The notes: generated by a model from the sequence alone, not told the origin. Counted from the stretch's first letter, positions 1 to 11,007 are shown. The stretch: 52,161 nt of DNA from Bacillus sp. UNC41MFS5 (GCF_000686805.1 NZ_JMLP01000026.1:1-52161), one strand, 5' to 3'. A program made the numbers and translations.

Positions 1-174
1 AAAAGGATTATCCGGTATTAGCACCGGTTTCCCGGTGTTATCCCAGTCTTACAGGCAGGTTGCCCACGTGTTACTCACCCGTCCGCCGCTAGACTCCGAA
101 GAGTCTCGCTCGACTTGCATGTATTAGGCACGCCGCCAGCGTTCGTCCTGAGCCAGGATCAAACTCTCCAAGAA
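1..174 (-). rRNA. rrs: 16S rRNA, 5' part (continues beyond window)
   Basis: The reverse complement contains the universal 16S start region (GGAGAGTTTGATCCTGGCTC) followed by the conserved stretch with GGCGGCGTGCCTAATACATG, so the window cuts this gene about 170 nt into its 5' end. The mature 5' end is placed near 174 by comparison with other Bacillus 16S genes; exact processing cannot be read from sequence. It is the first gene of an rRNA operon read leftwards, downstream of lysS. Confidence 0.97.
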
Positions 175-303
175 AGTTGATTAGCTCATTTGTTACGTTG
201 GCTTAGTTTCTTAAAAGAAACTAAAATTTATTGTTTGTTTGCACGATTTTGTTTGTTTAGTTTTCAAGGATCAATTACCAAATCGCCTTAAAGCGACTTT
301 ATC
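175..303 (-). other. rRNA operon leader
   Basis: Transcribed leader between rRNA promoter P2 and 16S. On the minus strand it carries the run TGATCCTTGAAAACTAAAC, a segment typical of Bacillus rRNA leaders and spacers next to the antitermination and processing signals. It also has a short hairpin (AGTTTCTT/AAGAAACT, near 209-226). No tRNA or reading frame is visible. Confidence 0.6.
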
Positions 304-332
304 ATCTTACCAAGTTATCAACTGAAAGTCAA
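304..332 (-). promoter_or_regulatory. rRNA operon promoter P2 (sigma-A)
   Basis: Minus strand TTGACT, 17-nt spacer, TAAGAT, about 130 nt upstream of 16S. It is the proximal member of a tandem pair, the usual arrangement for Bacillus rRNA operons. Hexamers and spacing are read directly; activity is inferred. Confidence 0.75.
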
Positions 333-386
333 TAACTTTTTTAATTTCTTTTTTCTCACTGCATCTGTCTCGCAGCAACAGATATT

Positions 387-415
387 AATATACCACCATT
401 CAAAGACAGGTGCAA
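387..415 (-). promoter_or_regulatory. rRNA operon promoter P1 (sigma-A)
   Basis: Minus strand TTGCAC, 17-nt spacer, TATATT, about 80 nt upstream of P2 and downstream of the lysS terminator, so the rRNA operon is separated from lysS transcription. Confidence 0.7.
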
Positions 416-485
416 TAGTATTTTTTAATTTCCCCCAAAAAAATTAAAGTAATAATATTCTAACTTTTCTTCGTTATAGATATAA

Positions 486-513
486 AAAAAGTGCCAGTAA
501 CATGGCACTTTTT
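486..513 (-). terminator. Rho-independent terminator after lysS
   Basis: Stem AAAGTGCCA / TGGCACTTT with a 6-nt loop, followed in the minus-strand transcript by a T run (AAAAAAA on the plus strand). It begins 8 nt after the lysS stop. Confidence 0.85.
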
Positions 514-520
514 AAAGATC

Positions 521-2026
<1,506 letters not shown>

Positions 2027-2028
2027 TT

Positions 2029-2056
2029 ATTATGTAAAATGCTATAAATAAGGCAA
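2029..2056 (-). promoter_or_regulatory. Possible sigma-A promoter of lysS
   Basis: Minus strand TTGCCT, 16-nt spacer, CATAAT, ending about 24 nt before the lysS start codon. A promoter is expected because a terminator precedes it. The match is moderate. No T-box features were seen in this short leader. Confidence 0.4.
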
Positions 2057-2127
2057 TCCCATTTTTCTGCATACTTTATTATTTTACACAAACTTACACT
2101 TTCAGACATCAAAAAGATGTTATTAAA

Positions 2128-2158
2128 ATAAAAACTGCCAGTTTTTTCACTGGCAGCA
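2128..2158 (-). terminator. Terminator after dusB
   Basis: Stem CTGCCAGT / ACTGGCAG with a 6-nt T-rich loop and a following T-rich tail in the minus-strand transcript. It lies about 40 nt after the dusB stop and would end the folate-dusB transcript before lysS. Confidence 0.8.
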
Positions 2159-2196
2159 TCCAATTAGTATAGAAAAGACACTTTAAGTGACAAAAA

Positions 2197-3198
2197 TCAT
2201 CCTACAATTAACTGACTTTGTTCTTTCGCTTCCACTTCTGCGACTAATTCGTTCAATAATGTTACTAAGTGATCTCTAGTATCACATTCATTAATAGCAT
2301 TACGAACTGTGGCGTTGCCGCGTACCCCTTTTAAATACCAAGGTGTATGCTTCCGCATTTCGCGAACGGCAATATGTTCACTTTTAAGCGCAATTAAGCG
2401 GTCTAGATGAAGGATACATACATCAATCTTTTCTCTAACAGATGGTTGAGGCATTAAAATACCAGTCTCTAAATACTGAATAGTGCGGTAGATCATCCAT
2501 GGGTCACCTAAAGCCGCTCTTCCAATCATTACCCCGTCTACACCTGTTTCTTCAAGCATGCGTTTGGCATCTTGCGGTGTCTGAACATCACCATTACCAA
2601 TCAACGGAATATTTAGGTTTTGTTTTACTTCACGAATGATATCCCAGTTAGCTTTTCCCTCATACATTTGAACGCGTGTTCGGCCATGCAAGGATACAGC
2701 CTTTCCTCCTGCACGTTCTACGGCCTGGGCATTTTTCACAGCAAATATATGCTCATCATCCCAGCCCATCCGCATTTTTACAGTTACAGGTTTTTCAACC
2801 TCCGCTACCACCGCTGAAACCATCTCATAAATTTTATTAGGGTCTAGCAGCCACTTTGCCCCAGCATCACATTTCGTAATTTTAGGAACAGGGCAACCCA
2901 TATTAATATCAATAATATCAGCATTGGTATTCTGATCAACAAATTTAGCCGCTTCGACAAGTGTTTTTTTCTCACCGCCAAAGATTTGCAAGCTTAATGG
3001 TTTTTCACGCTCATCTATATAAAGCAGATTCATTGTCTTTTCGTTTTTATTAATGATTCCTTTATCACTCACCATCTCTGCACAAACTAAACCAGCACCA
3101 AATTCTTTTACTGTTAAACGGAAGGCAGAGTTACATACCCCGGCCATCGGAGCCAGGACAACGGGATTCTTCATTTCAATATCGCCAATTTTCAACAT
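2197..3198 (-). CDS. dusB: tRNA-dihydrouridine synthase
   Basis: FMN- and NADPH-dependent reduction of uridine to dihydrouridine in tRNA D-loops. The TIM-barrel shows the family signatures: APMAGVCNSAFR near the N-terminus (flavin binding), NMGCPVPK near residue 100 with the catalytic cysteine, LHGRTRVQMYEG near 170, and GVMIGRAALGDPW near 225. The 333 residues match the usual DusB length. The start has a strong GAGGAGG site. It follows yazB by about 70 nt, in the same conserved order as B. subtilis (yacF). The paralogue and target-position assignment is from synteny. Confidence 0.93.
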   Translation of the reverse strand: MLKIGDIEMKNPVVLAPMAGVCNSAFRLTVKEFGAGLVCAEMVSDKGIINKNEKTMNLLYIDEREKPLSLQIFGGEKKTLVEAAKFVDQNTNADIIDINMGCPVPKITKCDAGAKWLLDPNKIYEMVSAVVAEVEKPVTVKMRMGWDDEHIFAVKNAQAVERAGGKAVSLHGRTRVQMYEGKANWDIIREVKQNLNIPLIGNGDVQTPQDAKRMLEETGVDGVMIGRAALGDPWMIYRTIQYLETGILMPQPSVREKIDVCILHLDRLIALKSEHIAVREMRKHTPWYLKGVRGNATVRNAINECDTRDHLVTLLNELVAEVEAKEQSQLIVG

Positions 3199-3270
3199 GA
3201 ACCTACCTCCTCTTCTTCTGTTAATTATTCATAGGGTTGAACTTAGAATATGATCTAGGCCAGCGACAGT

Positions 3271-3480
3271 TTATAAATCTTTTGGCGTTAAGTCATCAAT
3301 TGTGATTTTTAGAGAATGCGCAATCCTTTCCAGCAGATCATTTGCTGGAAGGCGGTTCCCTCTTTCAATTTCGCCCAAAATCGATACAGACACACCAAGT
3401 TCCTTCGAAAAACCTTCTTGTGTAAAGCCCTTTAACTTCCGATAGGCTCGAATACGTCTTCCCCATTTTTCAGCTTCCAT
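3271..3480 (-). CDS. yazB: Small helix-turn-helix protein, Xre family (YazB-like)
   Basis: A 69-residue protein that is almost entirely one Xre/Cro-type helix-turn-helix. It has the pattern YRKLKGFTQEGFSKELGVS, then an SILGEIERGNRLP recognition segment, so DNA binding is likely; the target is unknown. The start has a clear AAGGAG site. Its first 49 nt overlap the end of folK in another frame, so the two are probably translationally linked. Presence at this exact place between folK and dusB matches B. subtilis yazB. Confidence 0.85.
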   Translation of the reverse strand: MEAEKWGRRIRAYRKLKGFTQEGFSKELGVSVSILGEIERGNRLPANDLLERIAHSLKITIDDLTPKDL

Positions 3481-3959
3481 ATTCGGACTCCTTCTTTATT
3501 TGGTAATTCTTCTAATGATGATTCAAGTAACTTATTTATCTCCGAACATTTCTTGTCCTGATAGATTTCTAAAAGTGGAATAATTACAAACGCTCGCTCT
3601 AGCATCCTTGGATGCGGAAGGATGAGCTTCTCGCTTTGAATATTTTCTTGGTTATAGGTAAGAATGTCAAGGTCTATTGTTCGCGGACCCCACTTTATTT
3701 CCCTTTTTCTCCCAAGTTCTAATTCAATTTCTAAACATAAATCTAATAAATCCATGGAGCTGAAAGCCGTCTGAATCTCGATTACCATATTTAAAAATAA
3801 ATCTTGTTCCTCATAGCCGATCGGATCCGTCTCATAAATTGATGAATAATTTACCAATTTAATACCAGAATAACTGGTTAATCTTTTAATTGCACTCGTT
3901 ATAGTATCATAACGGTTTCCTATATTCGAGCCAAGGGCAATAAATGCTGTGTTTTCCAC
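3432..3959 (-). CDS. folK: 2-amino-4-hydroxy-6-hydroxymethyldihydropteridine pyrophosphokinase
   Basis: Transfers pyrophosphate from ATP to 6-hydroxymethyl-dihydropterin, the step before FolP in folate synthesis. HPPK features are ALGSNIGNRYDTI at the N-terminus, YETDPIGYEEQDLFLNMV near residue 50, GPRTIDLDIL near 90 (metal and substrate aspartates) and LPHPRMLERAFVIIPLLEI near 115. The start codon is GTG with AAGGAG about 10 nt before it, and begins 2 nt after the folB stop. At 175 residues it is slightly longer than typical, and the extra C-terminal tail is what overlaps yazB. Confidence 0.95.
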   Translation of the reverse strand: MENTAFIALGSNIGNRYDTITSAIKRLTSYSGIKLVNYSSIYETDPIGYEEQDLFLNMVIEIQTAFSSMDLLDLCLEIELELGRKREIKWGPRTIDLDILTYNQENIQSEKLILPHPRMLERAFVIIPLLEIYQDKKCSEINKLLESSLEELPNKEGVRIWKLKNGEDVFEPIGS

Positions 3960-3961
3960 TT

Positions 3962-4321
3962 TTATCTTCTCCTTGTAATTTCTACTGCAACAGACCGATA
4001 ATGACCTGGAATCGGCGGATCTGGTTTAATCACCGTAACAGTTACTTCAGATATAAGCGGGAAGTCTGTCAGCACGCCAGCTGCTATTCGCTCTGCCACC
4101 GCCTCGACTAATTTAAAAGGCGGACCCTCCACAATATCTTTACAAACTTGGTAGAGTTCTGCATAATTCACTGAGTATACCAGTTCATCGGTTTCGCCCG
4201 CTTTTTTTAGATCAATAGAAACTGATAGATCAACCGCAAAACGCTGCCCTAACCGAGTCTCTTCTGGAAAAACACCGTGGTACCCGTAAAACTCCATTCT
4301 ATTGATGTAGATTTTATCCAA
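3962..4321 (-). CDS. folB: Dihydroneopterin aldolase
   Basis: Converts 7,8-dihydroneopterin to 6-hydroxymethyl-dihydropterin and glycolaldehyde. Family motifs include MEFYGYHGVFPEE, with the active-site glutamate region, and VIKPDPPIPGHYRSVAVEI near the C-terminus. A TTG start is chosen because AAAGGGTG sits 6-7 nt upstream and the resulting LDKIYI start aligns with the MDKVYV start of B. subtilis FolB; an in-frame GTG three codons earlier has no space for a ribosome binding site. The gene overlaps the end of folP by 8 nt, which implies coupling. Confidence 0.94.
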   Translation of the reverse strand: MDKIYINRMEFYGYHGVFPEETRLGQRFAVDLSVSIDLKKAGETDELVYSVNYAELYQVCKDIVEGPPFKLVEAVAERIAAGVLTDFPLISEVTVTVIKPDPPIPGHYRSVAVEITRRR

Positions 4322-5156
4322 TCGTTTCACCCTTTCCCATCAGGGCATCCATCATCTTTGCCATTCTGCTCATTTCTTTTACATCGTGAACACGGATTAT
4401 ATGACAGCCCTTTTGGATTCCGTAGCAAATCGTTGCTCCAGTACCTTCCATTCTTTCATCAACAGGAAGATCTAACGCTTGTCCTATCATCGATTTTCTG
4501 GAAGTCCCTAACAATACAGGATAACCTAGTTTAACAAACGTATCTAAATTCTGCATGGTGAGCAGATTTTCTTGATAACTCCTCGCAAAGCCGATACCTG
4601 GATCAAGGATAATCTGTTCATCCTTAACCCCTGCCTTTTTTACAATGGCTATACTTTCATATAGATCATTGATGACATCTCTCATAAATACCTTGTAGTT
4701 TCGGTCCTTACGATTGTGCATGAGCACAATTGGAACACCGTAATCAGCCGCCACTTGTCCCATCTTTACATCTGCCTTTGCCCCCCATACATCATTGATG
4801 ATATGAGCTCCAGCTTCTATTGCTTGTTTTGCCACTTCTGCTTTATACGTATCAATCGAAATCGGCACTTGAACTTGTTCAGAGATCGCCTTAATAATTG
4901 GGATCACCCGCTCAAGCTCTTCCTCAGCTGGAACAGCAGCAAAGCCTGGCCGTGTCGATTCCCCGCCGATATCAATTATATCCGCACCATTTTCCACCAT
5001 TTCTTTCGCTCGTTTAACAGCCATTTCAACTTGGTTGAATTTCCCGCCATCCGAAAAGGAATCTGGAGTAGCATTTAAAATGCCCATAATAATGGTTCTT
5101 TTACTACTATCCAAGGTATATGGTCCACATTGGATTAGTTCTTGAGATGTTTTCAT
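4314..5156 (-). CDS. folP: Dihydropteroate synthase
   Basis: Condenses p-aminobenzoate with 6-hydroxymethyl-dihydropterin pyrophosphate; target of sulfonamides. TIM-barrel signatures are IMGILNATPDSFSDGG, DIIDIGGESTRPG, ISIDTYKAEVA, GAHIINDVWG, LDPGIGFARS and the terminal IIRVHDVKEM. Start is the ATG with AAGGAGG 7 nt upstream, giving 280 residues; a longer in-frame extension lacks a site and is rejected. In B. subtilis pabB-pabA-pabC directly precede this gene (called sul there), but here it comes straight after the cysK terminator, so the p-aminobenzoate genes must lie elsewhere or be absent. Confidence 0.96.
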   Translation of the reverse strand: MKTSQELIQCGPYTLDSSKRTIIMGILNATPDSFSDGGKFNQVEMAVKRAKEMVENGADIIDIGGESTRPGFAAVPAEEELERVIPIIKAISEQVQVPISIDTYKAEVAKQAIEAGAHIINDVWGAKADVKMGQVAADYGVPIVLMHNRKDRNYKVFMRDVINDLYESIAIVKKAGVKDEQIILDPGIGFARSYQENLLTMQNLDTFVKLGYPVLLGTSRKSMIGQALDLPVDERMEGTGATICYGIQKGCHIIRVHDVKEMSRMAKMMDALMGKGETIG

Positions 5157-5193
5157 ACCTTTCCTCCTTATCCCGCATTTTTTCACTCCTATT

Positions 5194-5223
5194 ATCATAC
5201 ATGAAATCTTAATTCGTATACAA
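5194..5223 (-). promoter_or_regulatory. Possible sigma-A promoter of the folP operon
   Basis: Minus strand TTGTAT, 18-nt spacer, TATGAT, in the roughly 65-nt gap between the cysK terminator tail and folP. Its -35 hexamer overlaps the terminator T run. A promoter is needed here because the upstream gene is terminated. Confidence 0.45.
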
Positions 5224-5252
5224 AAAAAAGAAGCATCGGCAAAGCCGACGCC
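5222..5252 (-). terminator. Terminator after cysK
   Basis: Stem GCATCGGC / GCCGACGC (one A-C mismatch) with an AAA loop, followed in the transcript by eight T residues, 13 nt after the cysK stop. Confidence 0.85.
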
Positions 5253-5264
5253 ACTCAGATATTA

Positions 5265-6194
5265 TTATTCAGCATCGTATTGGTAAAGCACCGTACTTAA
5301 ATAACGTTCGCCATTATCAGGAATAATAGCTAGTACCTTTTTACCTTTACCTAATTTCTTACCAACTTCTAATGCTGCGTGAATCGCTGCGCCTGAAGAA
5401 ATCCCACCAAGAATCCCCTCTTCTCTTGCTGCACGTCTTGACGCTGCAAATGCTTCCTCCGTACCAACTTGGATCACTTCATCATAAATGTCAGTATTTA
5501 AAGTTTCAGGAACAAATCCTGCGCCAAGTCCTTGAAGTTTATGCGGACCTGGAGCTCCACCTGAAAGAACTGGTGAATCTGTTGGTTCAATCGCAAAGAT
5601 TTTAATTTCAGGGAAATTTTCGCGAAGAACACTTCCTGCACCTGAGATAGTTCCTCCTGTACCAATTCCAGAAACAAATGCATCTAATTGTTCCATTTGT
5701 TCAACAATTTCTTTACCTGTTGTTCTTCTGTGAACTTCAGGGTTTGCTTGGTTCTTAAATTGCTGTGGCAAGAAATAACCATGCTCCTTAACAAGTTCTT
5801 CAGCCTTAGCAATCGCACCCTTCATACCCGCTGGACCAGGTGTTAATACTAGTTCAGCACCATATGCACGAAGGAGGTTCCGTCTTTCCAAACTCATCGT
5901 TTCAGGCATTACAAAAACGGCTTTGTAACCTTTTGCTGCAGCAATCATCGCAAGACCAATTCCAGTATTTCCACTTGTAGGCTCAATAATGGTATCGACA
6001 CCTGGTTTGATTAACCCTTGCTCTTCTGCCGCTTCAATCATAGCTAAAGCGATACGATCCTTTACACTGCTGCCTGGGTTAAAATATTCTAGTTTTAAAT
6101 AAACCTCAGCACTATTTTCATCTACTAATCTGTTTAATTTAACAATTGGCGTTTGGCCGACTAATTCGGCAACTGAATTTGCAACACGAACCAT
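5265..6194 (-). CDS. cysK: Cysteine synthase (O-acetylserine sulfhydrylase)
   Basis: PLP enzyme making cysteine from O-acetylserine and sulfide. Signatures are [11 protein letters not shown], with the PLP lysine near residue 44, [12 protein letters not shown] near 70, [12 protein letters not shown] near 180 and GGISSGAA near 265. The ATG giving MVRVANS was chosen because GGGGTG sits 6 nt upstream and it matches B. subtilis CysK; 309 residues is normal length. It is monocistronic here, with terminators on both sides. In B. subtilis cysK is controlled by CymR; the AT-rich leader could hold such a site but I could not define one. Confidence 0.96.
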   Translation of the reverse strand: MVRVANSVAELVGQTPIVKLNRLVDENSAEVYLKLEYFNPGSSVKDRIALAMIEAAEEQGLIKPGVDTIIEPTSGNTGIGLAMIAAAKGYKAVFVMPETMSLERRNLLRAYGAELVLTPGPAGMKGAIAKAEELVKEHGYFLPQQFKNQANPEVHRRTTGKEIVEQMEQLDAFVSGIGTGGTISGAGSVLRENFPEIKIFAIEPTDSPVLSGGAPGPHKLQGLGAGFVPETLNTDIYDEVIQVGTEEAFAASRRAAREEGILGGISSGAAIHAALEVGKKLGKGKKVLAIIPDNGERYLSTVLYQYDAE

Positions 6195-6240
6195 TAAGAG
6201 CACCCCTATTCCGAGTAAATTGATTGGATTTATATTATTA

Positions 6241-6270
6241 AATTTACCAGTTCTATACTGAGTTTGTCAA
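6241..6270 (-). promoter_or_regulatory. Probable sigma-A promoter of cysK
   Basis: Minus strand TTGACA, 18-nt spacer, TAAATT, starting about 75 nt upstream of cysK. The -35 is consensus and the -10 is weak. A downstream AT-rich stretch is where a CymR-type repressor would be expected. Confidence 0.5.
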
Positions 6271-6320
6271 TCGTTTTGTTTGCGTTTTTTTCAATATTTA
6301 AACATTTATACTCTTGATAT

Positions 6321-6354
6321 ATAAGAAAAAGCACAGAATAGTACCTGTGCTTTA
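6321..6354 (-). terminator. Terminator after yacD
   Basis: Stem AAAGCACAG / CTGTGCTTT with an 8-nt loop, overlapping the yacD stop codon, followed by TTCTTAT in the transcript. It separates the coaX-hslO-yacD group from cysK. Confidence 0.75.
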
Positions 6355-7245
6355 GTTCTCATTATGACCATAGAACCATTCGACCTTAGCGTCATCCCAA
6401 AAAGTCGAAGCAGATGCGGGCGATTTCATTTGTTCCAGCGCAATTTGCCTTCGAATTTGCTCTTTTACATCTGCAAAAGAATATTTCTTCCCACTAATCT
6501 TTCCGTCTAGCTTAAGAATGGCATAACCTTCTTCCACTTTAACAGGCATACTGTAGGCACCTGTCTTGAGTTCTTTAGCTACCTCAATATATTGGCTGGG
6601 ATAACGCTCATCCCCTACACTAATATACCCAATATCGCCGCCTTCATTTGCAGAAAACTCATCAATGGAACGTTCCATGGCTAGCGTTGAAAAATCAGAA
6701 CCTTGAGCCAACTCTTGCATCGCTTTATCTGCCTCTTCCTGTGTAGGGACAACAATATGTGATAAATGATAAGCAGACGATACATCAAAAAGGTCTTTAT
6801 TTTTTTGATAATAGCTTTCTAGTTCACTGCTTGAAACTTTAACATCTTTTGTTAATAGTTCCTCTAATAGTAGGTTGCTGCGAATTTGTTCCTTCCACCT
6901 TTTTTCATTCTTACTATTCTGTTTAATAAATGAACTTGTGGTGGATTGCAGCATTCTAAATTCGCGGTCGACATCCTGGCTGGATACGTTAATATGATAT
7001 TTCGCCGACATTTCTTCAATGACCTTTTGGTCGATCATTTCCTTTAACACATCTTTTCCATACCTAGCTTCAAGCTCATTAAGCCAATCTTGCCGCATAA
7101 TCGTCTTTTTACCAATTGTAGCTACTGTCTCTTCATTTCCTATGGTACCGCCTGCCGTATTTGCCTTTGACAGAAAAAAAGCAATCGTAAGGCAATTCAC
7201 CAATATCAGGGCCGCAATCACCATCCAAAGCTGCTTCTTTCCCAA
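6352..7245 (-). CDS. yacD: Membrane-anchored parvulin-type peptidyl-prolyl isomerase (YacD/PrsA-like)
   Basis: A 297-residue protein with an N-terminal hydrophobic segment (about residues 7-26) and an extracytoplasmic SurA/PrsA-like chaperone region. A parvulin (PpiC) domain spans about residues 155-255, recognisable from YHLSHIVVPTQEEADKAM, DFSTLAMERSIDEFSANEGGD and EEGYAILKLDG. It probably helps fold exported proteins. Unlike PrsA it has no canonical lipobox: the only early cysteine follows LVN, so it looks membrane-anchored rather than a lipoprotein. It lies downstream of hslO as in B. subtilis. Confidence 0.85.
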   Translation of the reverse strand: MGKKQLWMVIAALILVNCLTIAFFLSKANTAGGTIGNEETVATIGKKTIMRQDWLNELEARYGKDVLKEMIDQKVIEEMSAKYHINVSSQDVDREFRMLQSTTSSFIKQNSKNEKRWKEQIRSNLLLEELLTKDVKVSSSELESYYQKNKDLFDVSSAYHLSHIVVPTQEEADKAMQELAQGSDFSTLAMERSIDEFSANEGGDIGYISVGDERYPSQYIEVAKELKTGAYSMPVKVEEGYAILKLDGKISGKKYSFADVKEQIRRQIALEQMKSPASASTFWDDAKVEWFYGHNEN

Positions 7246-7280
7246 CCTCTTTCCCCCAATCAGAAAAGCGCAAACACCTG

Positions 7281-8159
7281 TTATTTTGCTTCCTTTTTAA
7301 GCTCTTCTAATTCTTCACTTGTAAAAAGGTATTTTTCATTGCAAAAATGACAATGTGCCTCAGCCTGACCATCTTCTTCAATCATTGCCGTAATCTCTGC
7401 TGCTCCTAAACCGACAATGGCATTCGCAAACCGTTCTTTAGAGCAATTACAGACAAACCCCACCGGCATCGTTTCTAACACCTTTACCTGGTCTTTTCCA
7501 AAAAGCTCTTCGAGGATTTGCTCTGGTGTTAGTCCACGTTCAATTAGTTTAGAGATGGGCTCAATTGTTTTTAAGCGTTCCTCCAATTTTGAAATAATTG
7601 GCTCCGGTGTGCCAGGCATTAATTGAAAAATAAACCCGCCTGCTGCCAAAATCGTATCATCTGGGTTCACCAAAACACCTACACCCACGGAAGACGGAAC
7701 CTGCTCAGAAGTGGCAAAATAATAAGTAAAATCCTCGCCTAATTCACCAGATACAAGCGGAACTTGTCCGGAAAAGAAATCGCGCAATCCTGTATCTTTG
7801 ACGACAGCTAACACACCGTCTGTCCCAACGGCACGACGGACATCCAGCTTTCCATGTTCATTCGATTCGAAATCCACCTCTGGGTTTGTTACATACCCTC
7901 GAACTTCCCCTTTGGCATTACTATCGACAACAATCGGTCCTAGTGGGCCGCCGCCATTAATTTTTATCGTTAATTTATCGTCACCCTTAAGCATAGCCCC
8001 CATCATAACTCCTGCGGTCAATGTCCTGCCCAATGCAGCAGAAGCTGTCCGCCATGTTTGATGGCGTCTTTGTGCCTCGGTCACAGTTTCTGTTGTCCGA
8101 ACGGCAAAGGCCCGTATATTTCCATCATATGCAAGTGCTTTAACAAGATAATCCTTCAT
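7281..8159 (-). CDS. hslO: Redox-regulated chaperone Hsp33
   Basis: Cytoplasmic holdase activated by oxidative unfolding of a zinc-bound C-terminal switch. The N-terminal Hsp33 core ([38 protein letters not shown]) and the redox switch CNC...CHFC near residues 235-268 are intact, supplying the four zinc cysteines. Length 292 is normal. Start has AAGGGG 10 nt upstream. It is 21 nt downstream of coaX, probably in one transcript. Confidence 0.95.
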   Translation of the reverse strand: MKDYLVKALAYDGNIRAFAVRTTETVTEAQRRHQTWRTASAALGRTLTAGVMMGAMLKGDDKLTIKINGGGPLGPIVVDSNAKGEVRGYVTNPEVDFESNEHGKLDVRRAVGTDGVLAVVKDTGLRDFFSGQVPLVSGELGEDFTYYFATSEQVPSSVGVGVLVNPDDTILAAGGFIFQLMPGTPEPIISKLEERLKTIEPISKLIERGLTPEQILEELFGKDQVKVLETMPVGFVCNCSKERFANAIVGLGAAEITAMIEEDGQAEAHCHFCNEKYLFTSEELEELKKEAK

Positions 8160-8180
8160 TGGTAAACCCCTTTCTAACTA

Positions 8181-8960
8181 TTATTCCTTAGGTTGCCCTA
8201 TGTTTCTTTTATAGATAAGCTGTAAACCTTTTAAAGTTAAAAATGGATCAACAATATCAATAATGGTTGATTCTTGGGCAATTAAATTTGCTAAACCGCC
8301 TGTCGCAATAACGGTAGGTTTTTTCTCACCTTGCTCCATCATCCGCTTGACAATCCCCTCTACTTGACCCACATACCCATAGACAATTCCCGCCTGCATT
8401 GCCGCTACTGTATTTTTACCGATTACCCCTTCAGGTCTGGCAATCTCTATCCTAGGCAGTTTTGACGCACGTGAATACAGCGCCTCTGTTGAAATACCCA
8501 CTCCCGGAGCAATTGCACCACCCATATATTGACGTTCCTCATTCACATAACAATAAGTTGTCGCTGTTCCAAAATCGACGATAATCAGTGGACTGCCATA
8601 CTCATGAATGGCAGCTACGGCATTGACGATTCGGTCAGCCCCGACTTCCCTTGGGTTATCATATTTAATATTCAGACCCGTTTTGATCCCTGGTCCAACA
8701 ACAAACGGCTTAATGTGAAAATACTTTTGACACATTCTTTCGAGTGCAAACATGATTGGTGGAACGACTGAAGAAATAATGATCCCGTCAATATCTGAAA
8801 AAGAGAGTCCCGCATGATCAAACAAAGCTTTAATGTTCATTCCAAACTCATCTTCTGTGCGGTTTCTATTGGTTTCAACACGCCAATGGTATTTAAGTTC
8901 CTCACCTTCATAAACACCTAAAACAATATTGGTATTTCCTACATCAAATACGAAAATCAA
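8181..8960 (-). CDS. coaX: Type III pantothenate kinase
   Basis: ATP-dependent phosphorylation of pantothenate, first step of coenzyme A synthesis. Type III markers are [10 protein letters not shown] (phosphate loop), [20 protein letters not shown] and [12 protein letters not shown] start is proposed: GTGAG lies about 7 nt before it and the resulting N-terminus (six residues before DVGN) aligns with B. subtilis CoaX; a GTG three codons earlier overlaps that site. The upstream ftsH terminator means coaX needs its own promoter, which I could not define convincingly. Confidence 0.93.
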   Translation of the reverse strand: MIFVFDVGNTNIVLGVYEGEELKYHWRVETNRNRTEDEFGMNIKALFDHAGLSFSDIDGIIISSVVPPIMFALERMCQKYFHIKPFVVGPGIKTGLNIKYDNPREVGADRIVNAVAAIHEYGSPLIIVDFGTATTYCYVNEERQYMGGAIAPGVGISTEALYSRASKLPRIEIARPEGVIGKNTVAAMQAGIVYGYVGQVEGIVKRMMEQGEKKPTVIATGGLANLIAQESTIIDIVDPFLTLKGLQLIYKRNIGQPKE

Positions 8961-9030
8961 ATCTATCACTCACTTTTCAGATTATTCTCTTCTTTACTGA
9001 AAACATAATACCATATATTTGTTTAATCAT

Positions 9031-9065
9031 GAAAAAAAGAGTGCTTCATACGAAGCACTCTTTAC
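9031..9065 (-). terminator. Terminator after ftsH
   Basis: Perfect 12-bp stem AAAGAGTGCTTC / GAAGCACTCTTT with a 4-nt loop and a T run in the minus-strand transcript, immediately after the ftsH stop. Confidence 0.9.
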
Positions 9066-9066
9066 A

Positions 9067-11007
9067 TTATTTTTGATTATCTAATTCATCAGAAGGATTC
9101 TGAGGCTCAAAATCATCCTTTTTCTTATTGATATTGACCTTGACGTCTTCTGTTTTTTTCGGGCCGATTTTCACAGCTTCTAAAGCTTGATTAGGCTCTG
9201 GCATATGTCCATGGTCCACCAAGTATTTAATCTGTTCAGCCACAAGTGTTTCCACTTCAAGTAATGTTTTCGCAATGAGATCAAGCTTATCACGATTTTC
9301 AGTGAGAATAACTCTAGCTCTTTCATAACATTCTTTAATAATACGTTGAACTTCCAAGTCGATTTCGTAGGCAATCGCATCAGAATAATTTTGTTCATTA
9401 TGAATGTCACGGCCTAAGAATACCTGACCGCCTGAACCCTGACCAAACTGAAGCGGCCCAAGTTTATCACTCATACCATATTCAGTTACCATCTTACGTG
9501 CAATTCCTGTAGCACGTTGGAAATCATTATGTGCTCCTGTACTAACTTCTCCAAAGACAATCTCTTCAGCAACACGACCGCCCAATAAGCCAACAATTTT
9601 ATCAAGCAATTCTGGCTTCGTCATAAAGTAGCGGTCTTCCCTAGGAAGCATGACAGCATATCCGCCTGCTTGACCACGCGGTACAATGGTAACCTTGTGG
9701 ACCATGTCCGCTTCATCGAGCACTAAACCGATCACTGTATGGCCGCCCTCATGGAAAGCAACAATATTACGTTCCTTTTCAGAAATCACCCGGCTCTTTT
9801 TAGCAGGTCCAGCAATAACACGGTCTGTTGCTTCATCAATGTCTTCCATATCGATTTTCTTCTTACTGCTTCGGGCTGCAACCAAGGCCGCCTCATTCAA
9901 TAAGTTTTCTAAATCAGCACCAGAGAAACCCGGTGTACGCATCGCAATATTTTTCAAGTTAACAGATTCATCTAATGGTTTATTACGTGCATGGACTTTA
10001 AGAACTGCTTCACGTCCAATAACATCCGGACGGTCAACAGTAATTTGCCGGTCAAAACGACCTGGACGTAACAAAGCTGGGTCCAAAATATCAGCACGGT
10101 TTGTTGCAGCAATAATGATAATTCCTTCATTTGCCCCAAATCCGTCCATTTCAACAAGCAATTGGTTCAAGGTTTGTTCACGTTCATCATGTCCGCCGCC
10201 TAGGCCTGCGCCACGCTGACGTCCAACGGCATCAATTTCATCAATAAAGATAATACATGGTGCATTTTTCTTTGCATTTTCGAATAAATCACGGACACGG
10301 GAAGCCCCGACCCCGACAAACATTTCAACGAAATCAGAACCACTAATCGAGAAGAACGGAACGCCTGCTTCACCTGCGGTAGCACGAGCAAGCAATGTCT
10401 TACCAGTACCAGGAGGTCCTACAAGAAGAACTCCTTTTGGAATCCGGGCACCTAATTCAGCAAATTTTCGTGGATCCTTTAAAAATTCAACAACTTCCAC
10501 TAATTCTGCTTTTTCTTCATCAGCACCAGCTACATCTCTAAAACGCACTTTTTTCTTATCATCGTTATAAAGCTTCGCTTTGGATTTACCAAAGTTCATC
10601 ACACGGCTGCCGCCGCCTTGGGCTTGGTTTAATAAGAAGAAGAATAAAATAAAAATAATCACAAACGGAATAATTGATGTAAAGAAAGTCACCCATCCGC
10701 TTGTTTCCTTCGCAGGCATTACTTCCACTTTTGAATCAGCTTTATTAATTTTGTTAATAATTTCTTCACTGTTTGGAACATACGTTATGAATTTTTTCTT
10801 CGATTCCAACTCACCACGGACTTCATAAACCCCGCGTTCCGGCTGCATCGAGAACGATTTTACATCGCCGCTTTCTAATTGGGTAACAAACTTATCATAT
10901 GAAATATGATCAGTCGACTCATTGCTTCCATTAAAGAAACTTACCACACCAATAATGACTAAAAATATCAATAAATAAAAGATGGTATTACGGAAAATCC
11001 GATTCAT
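9067..11007 (-). CDS. ftsH: ATP-dependent zinc metalloprotease FtsH
   Basis: Membrane AAA+ protease for quality control and regulatory proteolysis, also needed for sporulation entry in Bacillus. Order: TM1 (about 5-24), extracytoplasmic domain, TM2 (about 107-129), AAA module with Walker A GPPGTGKT near 200, Walker [12 protein letters not shown], second region of homology with arginine fingers ([12 protein letters not shown]), then the zinc protease motif HEGGH near 425. The C-terminal tail is charged ([16 protein letters not shown]). Start has a very strong GGAGGAGG site. It is preceded by hprT with a 117-nt gap that probably holds a promoter; candidate hexamers are poor. Confidence 0.97.
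   Translation of the reverse strand: MNRIFRNTIFYLLIFLVIIGVVSFFNGSNESTDHISYDKFVTQLESGDVKSFSMQPERGVYEVRGELESKKKFITYVPNSEEIINKINKADSKVEVMPAKETSGWVTFFTSIIPFVIIFILFFFLLNQAQGGGSRVMNFGKSKAKLYNDDKKKVRFRDVAGADEEKAELVEVVEFLKDPRKFAELGARIPKGVLLVGPPGTGKTLLARATAGEAGVPFFSISGSDFVEMFVGVGASRVRDLFENAKKNAPCIIFIDEIDAVGRQRGAGLGGGHDEREQTLNQLLVEMDGFGANEGIIIIAATNRADILDPALLRPGRFDRQITVDRPDVIGREAVLKVHARNKPLDESVNLKNIAMRTPGFSGADLENLLNEAALVAARSSKKKIDMEDIDEATDRVIAGPAKKSRVISEKERNIVAFHEGGHTVIGLVLDEADMVHKVTIVPRGQAGGYAVMLPREDRYFMTKPELLDKIVGLLGGRVAEEIVFGEVSTGAHNDFQRATGIARKMVTEYGMSDKLGPLQFGQGSGGQVFLGRDIHNEQNYSDAIAYEIDLEVQRIIKECYERARVILTENRDKLDLIAKTLLEVETLVAEQIKYLVDHGHMPEPNQALEAVKIGPKKTEDVKVNINKKKDDFEPQNPSDELDNQK

Noticed and set aside
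9686..10219. 177-codon plus-strand frame antisense to ftsH
   Set aside because: Shadow of the conserved FtsH coding strand; Ser/Arg-rich product with no family likeness.
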